Part shown: positions 7,308 to 16,086 of the stretch, in pieces
Numbering within the stretch: position 1 is the first letter of the stretch
Layout of the letters: every line of letters begins with the position of its first letter
Source of the DNA: VRUE01 sp963703335
GTDB taxonomy: Bacteria > Actinomycetota > Thermoleophilia > Solirubrobacterales > 70-9
Assembly: GCA_963703335.1 (NCBI GenBank)
Contig: OY969812.1
Span: 1,364,001 to 1,428,000 of the forward strand
Direction: 5' to 3'
Length of the DNA: 64,000 nt
Translations under genes and position numbers: made by a program
Notes under the pieces: generated by a model
Database searches by the model: none
What the model was told of the DNA's origin: nothing
What the model saw: only the letters and a program-made list of their open reading frames with translations

Positions 7308-9854
7308 CTCGTATTGGAGGGATTCGAGGACGTCTAGGCGGGAGGCGCGGCGGGCGGGGGCGATCGCGGCTAGGACGCCGATCAGGGCGGCGAAGACGAG
7401 CAGGCCGATCAGCGAGCCGACCGGGTAGGAGAGCGTGAAGCCTTCGTCCTTGAGCGGCTGCGCGATCAGGGCGGCGAAGACCAGGCCCAGCGCCATGCCG
7501 AGGATCGCGCCGATCAGGGCCGTGATCACCGCCTCGTAGCGGATCATCGTCCGCACCTGGCGCCGCGACATGCCGATCGCGCGCAGCATGCCTAGCTCCC
7601 GCGTGCGTTCGTGGATCGAGAGGGCGAGCGTGTTGGCGATGCCAAAGACCGAGATCACGATCGCCAGCAGGAGCAGCGCGTAGACGAGGTTGACGAGCTG
7701 GTCGACCTGTTCTTCTCGGCTTTCCTTCAGTTCCTGCTGGTTCATCACCTCGGCGACCGGGAAGGCGGCTTCGACCCCCTTGGCGAGGATCGCCTGGACC
7801 TGCGCGGGGTCGGCGCTCTTTTCGACTTCGATGAAGTCGATCGTGTCCTGGGTCTGGCTGAACTCGCGCGCCATCGCCGCCTGGGTGATCGCGACGCTGC
7901 CGAAGACGTCGAGCTTGGAGGCGAAGGTGCCGGCGACCTCGAAGCGCGGCCGGTGGCGGGTCTGGCTGAGCAAGCGGAAGCTGTCGCCCACCTTTAGGTC
8001 GTGACCGGAGGCGAAGGAGTCCGAGACGATCGCCTGGCCCTCGCCAAGTCGGCGCAGCACGGCCGGGCCGCCTCGCTTCCATTCGATCTCGACCAGCCGC
8101 TGGATATCGCGGCTCGGCGCCGAGACCCCCACCCCGGAACCGCTCGGCGGCAACTTCGCCTGCTCGGCGCGGATCGTCCCCACGGCGGCGACGCCGGGCA
8201 CCTGGCGCGCGGCCACCGCCGCCCCGGCCGGGATCGGCGAGAAGCCGTCGCTGTTCTGGATCACCAGGCCGCCCGCGAAGCTTTCGTCGACGACCTGGGC
8301 GACCGAACTCTTCAGCCCGGCGGCGAAGACGGTGACGAAGGCAACGACCATCAAGCCGATCATCAGCGCCGCCGCGGTGACGGCGGTGCGGCCCGGGTTG
8401 CGCTGGGCGTTCTCGCGCGAGAGCCGGCCGAGCAGGCGGCGCAACCGCTCCAGCGGCCAGCCGGCGACCGCCGCCAGCGGCGGCACCAGGTGGGGGCTGA
8501 AGAGCGAGACGGCGAAGACGATGACGACCGCGCCGCCGCCGATCAGCCCCGCCGCCGTCCCCGCCGAGGCGCTGCCGAAGAGGCCGATCAGGACCATCGC
8601 CAGGCCGACCGCGCCGAGCAGGATCGAGAAGACGATGCCCAGCAGGCGCCGGCGCCTGCTGGGCGCCGGCGCGTAGGCGTGGAGGGCGGCGATCGGCGGC
8701 ACCCTGGTCGAGCGCAGCGCCGGCGCCAGCGAGGAGAGCACGGTGACGACGACGCCGACCAACAGCGAGACGACGATCGTGCGCGTCTCCATCACCAGGC
8801 CGGTCGTCGGCAGGTCGATTTCGAAGGCTTCCAGCAGGCCGTTGAGCAGCATCGCGATCAGCAGGCCGCCGCCGATGCCGATCACGGCACCGACGACGCC
8901 GACCGCCAGCGCTTCGGCGACCACGTCGGCGAGGATCTGCCGCCGTGAGGCGCCGAGCGTGCGCAGCATGCCGAACTCGGAGATGCGCTGGGCCACCGTG
9001 ATCGAGAACGTGTTGAAGATCAGGAAGGAGCCGACGAGGACGGCGATGAAGGCGAATACGAGCAGGAAGATCTGCAGGAAGCTGAGGTTTTCGCGGATTT
9101 CTTCCGAGCCGCGGTCGGCGTTTTCCTGGGCCGTCTCGACCTCGACGCCCGGCGGCATCCGCCGCGCGATCCGCTGCTTCAGCGTCGTCGCCGAGACGCC
9201 CTTCGTCGCCGCCACCGAGATCTGGTCGAAGCGGCCGACCTTGTGGGTGAGGCGCTGTGCGACCGGCAGCGTCACCTGAGCGATGCTGGCCCCGCCGAAG
9301 GAGGCGCCCCCGAGCCGGGTGAAGCCGACCAGCTCGAAGGAACGGACGCGGCCCTGGCCGATTAGCTCGATTTCTTCACCGAGCCTCAGGTCCGACGTTT
9401 CGGCGGCCGCCTTGTCGAGCGAGGCTTCGGTCGGCCCGCGGGGGCGATGCCCTTCGATGTAGGTGAGCGACTCGAGCCCGTCCGGGAGGCCGGAGGAGAT
9501 GAACTTCGGCGCGAATTTGTTGCCGATCTTCTCCCCCTCGGAATCGAAGAAACCGCCGGGGGTGAAGATCGCGCCGGCCGCGAGCCGCACCCCGGGCGTC
9601 TTCTGCACCCGCGGCAGCAGCGAGGCGCTGACCGTGGGAATTTCGCCGTTTTCCTGTTTGACCGGATTCTCGGCCGTGATGACGACGCTCGTCCCCTTCA
9701 GCGACTCGCCGAAGATTTCGTCGAAGGCGGCGAAGATCGTGTCGGTGAGGACGTAGGAGCCGGCGATGAAGGCGACCCCGATTACGACAGCGAAGGTCGT
9801 GGCCAGCGCCCGCGCCTTGCGCGCCCAGACGCTCTTGAGGGCGAGCCTAGTCAA
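7305..9854 (-). CDS. ABC transporter permease, FtsX/MacB type, duplicated domain
   Basis: An 849-residue permease with two FtsX-like units. The N-terminal helix (ARALATTFAVVIGVAFIAGSY) is followed by a large extracytoplasmic domain, three helices around residues 260-400, a central helix pair, a second extracytoplasmic domain, and three final helices (QLVNLVYALLLLAIVISVFG onward). Each unit carries the family signature (ISEFGMLRTLGASRRQI and TRELGMLRAIGMSRRQV). Its start overlaps the end of the ATPase gene by eight bases, so the two form an operon and a lipoprotein- or peptide-export-like ABC system of the LolCDE/MacB superfamily. Substrate unknown. A 28-base perfect palindrome (8638-8665) encodes the PSRRRRLLG segment. 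Confidence 0.9.
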   Translation of the reverse strand: MTRLALKSVWARKARALATTFAVVIGVAFIAGSYVLTDTIFAAFDEIFGESLKGTSVVITAENPVKQENGEIPTVSASLLPRVQKTPGVRLAAGAIFTPGGFFDSEGEKIGNKFAPKFISSGLPDGLESLTYIEGHRPRGPTEASLDKAAAETSDLRLGEEIELIGQGRVRSFELVGFTRLGGASFGGASIAQVTLPVAQRLTHKVGRFDQISVAATKGVSATTLKQRIARRMPPGVEVETAQENADRGSEEIRENLSFLQIFLLVFAFIAVLVGSFLIFNTFSITVAQRISEFGMLRTLGASRRQILADVVAEALAVGVVGAVIGIGGGLLIAMLLNGLLEAFEIDLPTTGLVMETRTIVVSLLVGVVVTVLSSLAPALRSTRVPPIAALHAYAPAPSRRRRLLGIVFSILLGAVGLAMVLIGLFGSASAGTAAGLIGGGAVVIVFAVSLFSPHLVPPLAAVAGWPLERLRRLLGRLSRENAQRNPGRTAVTAAALMIGLMVVAFVTVFAAGLKSSVAQVVDESFAGGLVIQNSDGFSPIPAGAAVAARQVPGVAAVGTIRAEQAKLPPSGSGVGVSAPSRDIQRLVEIEWKRGGPAVLRRLGEGQAIVSDSFASGHDLKVGDSFRLLSQTRHRPRFEVAGTFASKLDVFGSVAITQAAMAREFSQTQDTIDFIEVEKSADPAQVQAILAKGVEAAFPVAEVMNQQELKESREEQVDQLVNLVYALLLLAIVISVFGIANTLALSIHERTRELGMLRAIGMSRRQVRTMIRYEAVITALIGAILGMALGLVFAALIAQPLKDEGFTLSYPVGSLIGLLVFAALIGVLAAIAPARRASRLDVLESLQYE

Positions 9855-10593
9855 CCTGCTTCATCAGCTCGATCACGTCGTCGGCCGAGCCGGGGGCGTC
9901 GTCGTGAACGATCTTCCCGTCGCGCAGGGTGATCAGCCGGTCGGCGTGCGCTGCGGCAGCAGGATCGTGGGTGACCATGATCACCGTCTGGCCAAACTCG
10001 TCGACGGCCTGGCGCAGCAGCCGCAGCACGTCCTCGCTCGCCTTCGAGTCGAGGTTGCCGGTGGGCTCGTCGGCGAAGACGACCGCCGGCTTGGAGACCA
10101 GAGCGCGGGCGACCGCGACGCGCTGTTGCTGGCCACCGGAGAGCTCGGCGGGCCGGTGGGTGCGGCGATCCTCCAGCCCGACGGTGCGGACAAGCTGGTC
10201 GAGCCAGGCCTGATCGGGCTTGCGGCCGGCGATCGAGAGCGGCAGCACCAGATTCTCCTCGGCGGTGAGGACCGGCAGCAGGTTGAAGAACTGGAAGACG
10301 AAGCCGAGCTTCTCGCGGCGCAGCTTGGTCAGCTCGCCATCGTCGAGCCCGGTGATCTCCTGCCCGTCAAGCAGGACAGTGCCCGCAGTCGGCTTGTCGA
10401 GACCGGCGAGGATGTGCATCAGAGTCGACTTACCGGACCCGGAGGGTCCCATGATCGCGGTGAAGCGGCCGCGCTCGAAGGCGGTGCTGACGTCGACCAG
10501 CGCGTCTACCGCCGCCTCCCCCTCGCCGTAGCGACGGGACACGCCGGTGGCAATCACTACCTGACCGTTGGCCGATCCGGGCAGGGGTTTCAC
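9847..10593 (-). CDS. ABC transporter ATP-binding protein, LolD/MacB-like
   Basis: A 248-residue ATPase with Walker A GPSGSGKST, Q-loop FVFQFFNLLPVLTAEENL, signature LSGGQQQRVAVARAL, Walker B VVFADEPTGNLDS and switch His in VTHDP. Proteins of this type drive an FtsX-like permease for export or membrane extraction. The first eight residues (MKPLPGSA) are encoded by an arm of a palindromic element, so the original start may be the in-frame GTG near 10557 (VIATGVSRRYGEG). It overlaps the permease gene downstream. Confidence 0.93.
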   Translation of the reverse strand: MKPLPGSANGQVVIATGVSRRYGEGEAAVDALVDVSTAFERGRFTAIMGPSGSGKSTLMHILAGLDKPTAGTVLLDGQEITGLDDGELTKLRREKLGFVFQFFNLLPVLTAEENLVLPLSIAGRKPDQAWLDQLVRTVGLEDRRTHRPAELSGGQQQRVAVARALVSKPAVVFADEPTGNLDSKASEDVLRLLRQAVDEFGQTVIMVTHDPAAAAHADRLITLRDGKIVHDDAPGSADDVIELMKQVD

Positions 10594-10679
10594 TTAACTT
10601 TTCCCGAAAATCGGTTTGCGGCTGTCCGCGGTCCTCATCCCGGAAAAAGTACAAGACGTTCCACCCCTACCCGGATCGG
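10572..10679. repeat. Palindromic element, family A, copy 1
   Basis: Arms CCGATCCGGGCAGGGGT (10572-10588) and ACCCCTACCCGGATCGG (10663-10679) pair over 17 bp with one G-T wobble. Inside the arms lie the family A motifs CACTTAACTTTT and AAAAAGTACAAGACGTTCC, which also pair partly with each other. It sits between divergent genes and includes the annotated ATPase start codon. Confidence 0.8.
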
Positions 10680-10700
10680 CTCAATAGCCTGGGCGGCGAA

Positions 10701-11486
10701 ATGGCACCAGCAGACCAATTCGATGGCTTCCTGATTGACCTCGATGGGGTCGTGTGGGTCGGGCGCGAGTTTCTGCCAGGAGCGGTTGAAGCTTTGCGTG
10801 AGCTGCACGGTGCCGGCAAGGAGATCGTCTTCGTCACCAACAACCCAGGGCGACCGCCGGCTACCTACGTCAAGCGGCTCCGCAATGCCGGCGTCCCGGT
10901 GGGCGAGGATCGCGTCGTCACTGCCGGAGTCGTCACCGCGAAACTCGCCGCCGAGCGGCTCGGCGCTGGCGCTGGCGCTTTCGTAATCGGGGCCCCGGCC
11001 TTTCACGACTCGGTCGCCGCGGCCGGGCTGAGGCCGCTCGAGGGCGAGGCTGGACGAGAGGCCGACGCGGTCCTGGTCTCGGGCCATCGCGACTTCGACT
11101 ATGAGGAGCTGCTGACCGCCACCCTTGCCCTGCAGGCCGGTGCCTCCCTGTTCGCCACCAGCCGCGACCCCACGCTGCCGATGCCGGGCGGGGCCTGGCC
11201 GGGAACCGGCGCGATTCTTGCCGCGGTCGAGGCCGCCTCGGGGGCGCGCGCCGAGATCGGCGGTAAGCCCGAGCGTCATCTCTTCGAGCAGGCGCGGGCG
11301 CTGATCGGCGGCGCCGAGCGGGTGGCGATGGTCGGCGATCGCCTTGCTTCTGACATCGAGGGCGGGCGCCGGGCAGGGCTGGCGACGATCCTCGTACTCA
11401 GCGGAGCCAGCAGCCGGGAGGAAGCCGAGAGCGCCGAGCGCCCACCCGACCTGGTGCTCGAAGACCTCTCCGGGCTATTGCGGTGA
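10701..11486 (+). CDS. HAD-IIA family phosphatase (NagD-like)
   Basis: A 261-residue haloacid-dehalogenase hydrolase. Motif I is FLIDLDGVVW (nucleophile Asp), motif II lies in FVTNNPGRPP, the C2 cap follows, and motif IV is AMVGDRLASDIEGGRRAGL. HAD-IIA enzymes act on nucleotide or sugar phosphates. A TAGCCT hexamer ends ten bases before ATG 10701. The stop overlaps the MFS start by four bases, indicating coupled translation. Substrate unknown. Confidence 0.88.
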   Translation: MAPADQFDGFLIDLDGVVWVGREFLPGAVEALRELHGAGKEIVFVTNNPGRPPATYVKRLRNAGVPVGEDRVVTAGVVTAKLAAERLGAGAGAFVIGAPAFHDSVAAAGLRPLEGEAGREADAVLVSGHRDFDYEELLTATLALQAGASLFATSRDPTLPMPGGAWPGTGAILAAVEAASGARAEIGGKPERHLFEQARALIGGAERVAMVGDRLASDIEGGRRAGLATILVLSGASSREEAESAERPPDLVLEDLSGLLR

Positions 11487-12673
11487 AGCCCGTGAGCGAG
11501 GAGTCGCCACCGTCGGTGCCGCGCCCCGGAGTCGCCTTCGCGGGCGTTTTCATCGTCACCTTCTGCGGCCTCGTCGCCGTCGGAGCGGTGCTGCCGGTGC
11601 TGCCGCGGTTCGTGCACGGTCCGCTCGACGCTGGCAACGTCGCGGTCGGCCTCGTGATCGGCTCCTACGCGATCACCGGGCTGCTGCTGCGACCGTTTGC
11701 CGGCCGGTTGGCGGACCAGCGCGGGCGCAAGCCGGCCGTATTGCTCGGTTCCAGCCTCGTCGCGGTTGGGGGCTTCATGTACCTGCTGCCGCTCGGAGTG
11801 CCGGGGCTGGTGGCGGCGCGACTCGTGCTCGGCGCGGGCGAGGGCGCGGTGTTCACCGCCGGCTCGGCTTGGATCGTCGACCTCGCCCCGGTCGAGCGGC
11901 GCGGCCGTGTGATCGGCCTTTACGGCCTCGCGGTCTGGAGCGGGCTGAGCATCGGGCCCCTGATCGGCGAGCTGCTCCTGCACGCCTCGGGCTACACCAT
12001 GGTCTGGCTCTTCGCCGGGGTCGCGCCGCTGGTCGGAGCGCTCGTCGCGACCAGGCTGCCCGACCCGTTCCACCCGGTCCCGGCGGCCGAGGACGAGCAC
12101 CACGCCCTGATCGAGCGCGAGGCGGTCCGGCCCGGCATCGCCCTTGCGCTGGGCTCGATCGGCTACGCGACCGTGGCCGCCTTCGTCGTCCTCCACCTCG
12201 ACGCCCGCGGGGTCGGCCATGGCGCCACGGTCTTCGGCGCCTTCGCGACGATGGTCGTGCTGACCCGGCTGATCGGAGGCGATCTGCCGGACCGCGTCGG
12301 ACCGGTCCGGGTCGCAATCGCGGCCGCGGTGGTGGAGGCGACCGGCTTGACAACGATGGCACTTGCCCAGAGCCTTCCCGTCGCCCTGGCCGGGGCGCTG
12401 GCGATGGGCGCCGCCTTCTCGCTGCTCTACCCGTCGCTATCGCTGATTGTGGTTAATCGCGTCTCCGACACCCGGCGCGGCGCGGCGCTCGGCACCTTCA
12501 CCGCCTTCTTCGACGCGGGTGTCGGTTTCGGCGCCCCCCTCGCCGGCGCCGCGGCGGCTCTGACGAGCTACGAGGGCGCCTTCCTCCTCTCGGCAGCAAT
12601 AGCGCTGGTCTCAGCAACAACGATCGCCATCGCGATCGCCCCGACGGCCCGCGCCGCCCTAGCCACCCGCTAG
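11483..12673 (+). CDS. MFS transporter
   Basis: About 396 residues and 12 membrane segments. The loop between helices 2 and 3 carries the MFS motif A as GRLADQRGRKPAVLLG. Members with this pattern are usually drug or metabolite exporters. Starts at GTG 11483 overlapping the HAD gene; GTG 11492 is an alternative. Convergent with the thioesterase, with two family B palindromes between them as probable terminators. Substrate unknown. Confidence 0.88.
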   Translation: MKPVSEESPPSVPRPGVAFAGVFIVTFCGLVAVGAVLPVLPRFVHGPLDAGNVAVGLVIGSYAITGLLLRPFAGRLADQRGRKPAVLLGSSLVAVGGFMYLLPLGVPGLVAARLVLGAGEGAVFTAGSAWIVDLAPVERRGRVIGLYGLAVWSGLSIGPLIGELLLHASGYTMVWLFAGVAPLVGALVATRLPDPFHPVPAAEDEHHALIEREAVRPGIALALGSIGYATVAAFVVLHLDARGVGHGATVFGAFATMVVLTRLIGGDLPDRVGPVRVAIAAAVVEATGLTTMALAQSLPVALAGALAMGAAFSLLYPSLSLIVVNRVSDTRRGAALGTFTAFFDAGVGFGAPLAGAAAALTSYEGAFLLSAAIALVSATTIAIAIAPTARAALATR

Positions 12674-12679
12674 CCAAAC

Positions 12680-12726
12680 AGGTGCAACGCTTTGCGGCGC
12701 TCAGAGGTGCAAAACGCGTTACACCG
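12680..12726. repeat. Palindromic element, family B, copy 1
   Basis: Begins AGGTGCAACGCTTTGC and ends GCAAAACGCGTTACACC, an imperfect palindrome just after the MFS stop. Copies 2 and 5 share both ends almost exactly. Confidence 0.75.
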
Positions 12727-12751
12727 TGGAACCTGGGTTGCCGATCCATCC

Positions 12752-12798
12752 AGGTGCAACGTGTTGCGGCTGCCGTGGAGCCGAAAAGCGTTGCACCT
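12752..12798. repeat. Palindromic element, family B, copy 2
   Basis: AGGTGCAACG...CGTTGCACCT, with an inner CGGCTgccgtggAGCCG stem. It lies 25 bases from copy 1 and nine bases from the thioesterase stop, between convergent genes. Confidence 0.78.
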
Positions 12799-12807
12799 CG
12801 ATGAGCG

Positions 12808-13593
12808 TTAGCGCGCGTCGATCAGCAGCGATTGGGCAGCGCGGCCGATCCGGCCGCGCTGGTCGGAGAGGACGGACTCGGCTGTGCCGATGCCGGTGGT
12901 CTGGGGACGGGTGACCGCGTCGACGCAGACCCACTCGCCCTGCGGCATGCGCTCGAAGTGGACGGTGAGGTCGACGTTGATGAAGACGTACTCGCGCCAG
13001 TCGAGCACGGCGCTGATCCCGTTGCCGACATCGGCGGCGACCAGCGCCCGCTGCAACGGCGTCGGCTCCTCGCCGGCGACGAGCGGCTGCCGCATCCGCA
13101 TCCAAACGGTCGCCGGCCCCGCCTCCAGGAAGGCCCCGGCAACGGCCTTCCACTCCATCGCCGTGTGATACCCAACGTCCTGGCCAGTAGGAAAGAACTC
13201 CGGCGTCCACCCTTCCTCGGGCCCCTGCGGCGCCGGATCCTCGGCCGCCGCCCCGGCGGGGAGGTCGAGCTCGGTCGTGCGCAGCTGCCATCCGGTCGCC
13301 CGCACCAGCTCGCCATCCTCATTCGATAGCGACGCCTCCACCAACCGAACCTTCCGCCCCGGCCGCAGCACCCGAGTCTCAATCCGCACCTCCCCAATCG
13401 GCACCGGCCGCAAAATCTCGAACACAACCCGGCCAACCTGGAAATCGTCGCTCCCGTCGAGAGCCTCAATCTCTCGCCCAAGCAACGCCGACGGCGGCCC
13501 GGCGTGCTGAGACCCGGGATCCCAAGGCCCTCGGGTCAGCTCAGTGGCCACAAATTGACCGTCACCGCTCGCCTCATAGAAGGCCTCGTGCAT
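12808..13593 (-). CDS. Acyl-CoA thioesterase-like (double hotdog) protein
   Basis: About 261 residues. The N-terminal hotdog half (RGPWDPGSQHAGPPSALLGR) and second half (RQPLVAGEEPTPLQRALVAAD, then FINVDLTVHFERMPQGEWVC) match thioesterase-family proteins that hydrolyse acyl-CoA. The predicted ORF starts at ATG 13602, but a TACGAT -10 box overlapping it and seven bases before ATG 13593 points to MHEAFYEASGDG as the true N-terminus. Divergent from msrB across an unusual 130-base structured element. Specific substrate unknown. Confidence 0.82.
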   Translation of the reverse strand: MHEAFYEASGDGQFVATELTRGPWDPGSQHAGPPSALLGREIEALDGSDDFQVGRVVFEILRPVPIGEVRIETRVLRPGRKVRLVEASLSNEDGELVRATGWQLRTTELDLPAGAAAEDPAPQGPEEGWTPEFFPTGQDVGYHTAMEWKAVAGAFLEAGPATVWMRMRQPLVAGEEPTPLQRALVAADVGNGISAVLDWREYVFINVDLTVHFERMPQGEWVCVDAVTRPQTTGIGTAESVLSDQRGRIGRAAQSLLIDAR

Positions 13594-13600
13594 CAGGCGC

Positions 13601-13606
13601 ATCGTA
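13601..13606 (-). promoter_or_regulatory. Leaderless -10 box (TACGAT) for the thioesterase
   Basis: On the minus strand TACGAT is followed by seven bases and ATG 13593; the hexamer overlaps the alternative upstream ATG. Confidence 0.5.
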
Positions 13607-13607
13607 T

Positions 13608-13737
13608 GGGTGGCGGGGGTCGCCTCGAGAGTGCCTCGCGAAGCGGCTCCGCAGAGTGATTCTCAGCCCCGAAGGGGCACTCAATCAAACCCGCCTACGG
13701 CGGGTTTTAGGCACTCTCGAGGCGACCCCCGCCACCC
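13608..13737. repeat. Cloverleaf-like palindromic element upstream of msrB
   Basis: Outer arms 13608-13636 and 13709-13737 are perfectly complementary over 29 bp. Between them lie three small hairpins: GCGGctCCGC near 13643, CCCCgaaGGGG (13667-13677) and AACCCGCCtacGGCGGGTT (13688-13706), the last followed by TT. The element fills the divergent thioesterase-msrB interval and ends directly at the msrB -10 box. Confidence 0.85.
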
Positions 13738-13739
13738 TC

Positions 13740-13745
13740 TACCCT
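13740..13745 (+). promoter_or_regulatory. Leaderless -10 box (TACCCT) for msrB
   Basis: TACCCT, six bases, then ATG 13752. Confidence 0.5.
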
Positions 13746-13751
13746 CCCCCT

Positions 13752-14159
13752 ATGAACAAGACCAAGAAGTCCGACGCCGAATGGCGCGAGCAGTTGACGC
13801 CTGAGCAATACGAGGTAACCCGCAACGCCGGCACCGAGCGCGCCTTCACCGGCCCCTACGTCGACGAGAAGACCGAAGGCATGTACACCTGCGTCTGCTG
13901 CGGTACCGAGCTCTTCTCCTCGGACACGAAGTTCGACTCCGGCACCGGCTGGCCCAGCTTCACCGAGCCGGCCAATCTCGAGCACGTCGAACTGCGTCCC
14001 GACAACAGCCTCTTCATGCGCCGCACCGAGGTCGTCTGCAAGCACTGCGACGCACACCTCGGTCACGTCTTCGACGACGGTCCCGGCCCGGGTGGACAGC
14101 GCTACTGCATCAACGGCTGCGCCCTGGAGCTGAAGCCAGCGGCGGACGCCGAGAGCTAA
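13752..14159 (+). CDS. msrB: Peptide-methionine (R)-S-oxide reductase
   Basis: A 135-residue MsrB that reduces methionine-R-sulfoxide in proteins. Structural zinc Cys pairs are CVCCG and VCKHC; the catalytic region RYCINGCALEL contains the active Cys; DSGTGWPSF is the substrate-binding signature. The frame is open upstream to 13656, but ATG 13752 follows a TACCCT -10 box by six bases and gives the usual N-terminus (EWREQLTPEQYEVTRNAGTERAF). Its stop overlaps the convergent regulator gene by four bases. Confidence 0.95.
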   Translation: MNKTKKSDAEWREQLTPEQYEVTRNAGTERAFTGPYVDEKTEGMYTCVCCGTELFSSDTKFDSGTGWPSFTEPANLEHVELRPDNSLFMRRTEVVCKHCDAHLGHVFDDGPGPGGQRYCINGCALELKPAADAES

Positions 14160-14806
14160 GCAGTCCCGCCGGCGCCGAGATAGCTGAACTTCACCGCGAG
14201 GGCAACCGCCTCGGTGCGGGTGTCGACCTCCAGCTTGGCGATCGCGTTGCGTACGTGGGTGTGCACGGTCGCCGGGCTGAGCTGGAGCCGCTCGGCGATC
14301 TCTTTCACCCGCAGGCCCTCGGCGAGCAGCTCGAGGATCTGACGCTCGCGCGGCGAGAGCTCGAGCAGCTTCTCGACCTCCGAGGGCTTGCCGCCGGCGA
14401 AGTCGCCGCCCAGGAAGGTGCCGCCGCTGGTCACGGCTTTGACCGCGCGGGCGATGTCCTCAGCCGGAGCCGACTTGAGTACGTAGCCGGAGGCGCCGGC
14501 GCGCAGGGCGAGCGCGAGCAGGTCCGGCTGGGCGTGTGCCGTGAAGATGATGACTTTGGTGCGCGGCCGGGCTTTCAGCACCTCCTTGGTCGCCTCGATC
14601 CCGTCGCGCTTGGGCAGCTCGACGTCGATGATCAGAACATCGGGCTCGAGCTCCTTGACGACATCGACGACGTCGCGGCCGTTGCCGGCCTCGCCGACGA
14701 TCTCGACGATGCTCGAATTCGCCATCCGAGCCTTGATCGCCTCACGAACGATCTCATGGTCGTCACAGAGGACGACGCGCTTAGCGTCCCGCACACCAGT
14801 GCTCAT
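14156..14806 (-). CDS. NarL/LuxR-family response regulator
   Basis: A 216-residue regulator with an N-terminal receiver (acidic pair in VVLCDDHEIVREAI, phospho-acceptor Asp in VLIIDVELPKRDG, Lys near VLKSAP) and a C-terminal LuxR helix-turn-helix (LSPRERQILELLAEGLRVKEIAERLQLSPATVHTHV). It would activate or repress transcription after phosphorylation. No histidine kinase adjoins it; the upstream gene in the same operon is serS, whose stop overlaps this start. It is therefore an orphan regulator co-expressed with seryl-tRNA synthetase. Confidence 0.92.
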   Translation of the reverse strand: MSTGVRDAKRVVLCDDHEIVREAIKARMANSSIVEIVGEAGNGRDVVDVVKELEPDVLIIDVELPKRDGIEATKEVLKARPRTKVIIFTAHAQPDLLALALRAGASGYVLKSAPAEDIARAVKAVTSGGTFLGGDFAGGKPSEVEKLLELSPRERQILELLAEGLRVKEIAERLQLSPATVHTHVRNAIAKLEVDTRTEAVALAVKFSYLGAGGTA

Positions 14807-16074
14807 GAACCACCGATCCTCGCAGGCGAACCATACGAATGCAAAATAGTGGGTAGCGTGAATCCACCGTACCCTTCTTGCCGATTCTCGATCAAAGCAA
14901 TCATGGTTCGGCCGACCGCCACCGCGGTGCCGTTGAGCGTATGGACCGTCTGTGGGGCCTCGTCTTCACCCGGCCGGTATCGGCAGGCCAGGCGCCGAGC
15001 CTGATAGTCGGTTGTATTTGAGCATGAGGTCAGCTCGCGATAGCGACCCTGGCTCGGGATCCACGCCTCGCAGTCGTACTTCTTAGCCGCGGGCGCGCCG
15101 AGGTCGCCGGCGGCCACGTTGACGACGCGGTAGGGAATCTCCAGCGCGCTGAGGATGCGCTCCTCGATCGCCAGCAGGCGCTCGTGCTCAGCCGCCGACT
15201 GTGAGGGCTCGACGAACGAGAACATCTCGACCTTGTCGAACTGGTGGACGCGGAAGATGCCGCGCGTGTCGCGGCCAGCCGCCCCGGCCTCGCGACGGAA
15301 GCAGCTCGAAAAGCCCGCGTAGCGAATCGGCAGCTGATCGGCGGCGAGGATCTCGTCGGCGTGCAGGGCGGCGAGCGGGACCTCCGAGGTGCCAACGAGG
15401 AAGAGCTCGTCCTTTGGCACCTCGTAGATCTGGTCGCGATCGCCGGGAAGGAAGCCGGTGCCGACCAGGGCCTCTTCACGCACAAGTACGGGTGGGACGA
15501 CCGGCTCGTGGCCCTCCTCGCGGACGAGGTCGAGCGCGAAGCGGACCAGGGCCAGCTCGAGCAGAACGAGGTCGCCCTTGAGGTAGGCGAAGCGGGAGCC
15601 GGAGACGCGCGCGCCGGCCTCCATGTCGATCAAGCCGAGATCGCTGCCGATCTCGAGGTGGTCGCGAACCTCGAAGTCGAAGTTGGGCCGCTCACCCTCC
15701 TCGCGCAGGACGACCGCGTCCTCCTCGGTCATGCCGTCGGGGGCGTCTGGGTCGGGCAAGTTGGGCAGGGCCGTCGCGACCCGCTGCAGATCGGCGTCGA
15801 CCTGCTCGAGCTCCGCCTTGCCCGACTCGATCGTCTGCTTCAGCTCGGCCACGGCAGCCATCTGCTCCTCGGCTTCCTCGCCGCGCTGCTTCGCCTCGCC
15901 GATCTGCTTGGAGATCGTCTTGCGCTCGGCTTGGGCGCCCTCGATCTGGGGCAGCAGCTCACGGCGGCGAGCGTCCAGCGCGAGCAGCTCGTCAACCTGC
16001 TCAGCAGCGCCGCGGCGCGCCAGCGCCGCCTTGACCCGCTCAGGGTCGGAGCGGATCAGCTTCAGGTCGAGCAT
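14803..16074 (-). CDS. serS: Seryl-tRNA synthetase
   Basis: A 423-residue class II synthetase charging tRNA-Ser (and tRNA-Sec). It has an N-terminal coiled-coil arm (residues about 30-100, LLPQIEGAQAERKTISKQIGEA) and class II motifs: motif 2 in SSCFRREAGAAGRDTRGIFRVHQF and motif 3 in LNGTAVAVGRTMIALIENRQ. The N-terminus MLDLKLIRSDPERVKAAL is canonical. It overlaps the NarL-type regulator by four bases, so both are likely co-transcribed. Confidence 0.97.
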   Translation of the reverse strand: MLDLKLIRSDPERVKAALARRGAAEQVDELLALDARRRELLPQIEGAQAERKTISKQIGEAKQRGEEAEEQMAAVAELKQTIESGKAELEQVDADLQRVATALPNLPDPDAPDGMTEEDAVVLREEGERPNFDFEVRDHLEIGSDLGLIDMEAGARVSGSRFAYLKGDLVLLELALVRFALDLVREEGHEPVVPPVLVREEALVGTGFLPGDRDQIYEVPKDELFLVGTSEVPLAALHADEILAADQLPIRYAGFSSCFRREAGAAGRDTRGIFRVHQFDKVEMFSFVEPSQSAAEHERLLAIEERILSALEIPYRVVNVAAGDLGAPAAKKYDCEAWIPSQGRYRELTSCSNTTDYQARRLACRYRPGEDEAPQTVHTLNGTAVAVGRTMIALIENRQEGYGGFTLPTILHSYGSPARIGGS

Positions 16075-16086
16075 CGGCCGGAAAGG

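Noticed and set aside
8638..8665. 28-base perfect palindrome GCCCAGCAGGCGCC/GGCGCCTGCTGGGC in the ABC permease
   Set aside because: It encodes the basic loop PSRRRRLLG at a normal position between helices and has no loop, G-run or family motif, so I did not class it with the palindromic elements, though a relation is possible.
8001..8948. Long plus-strand ORF opposite the ABC permease
   Set aside because: Low-complexity Arg/Gln/Asp-rich antisense shadow of a recognisable permease.
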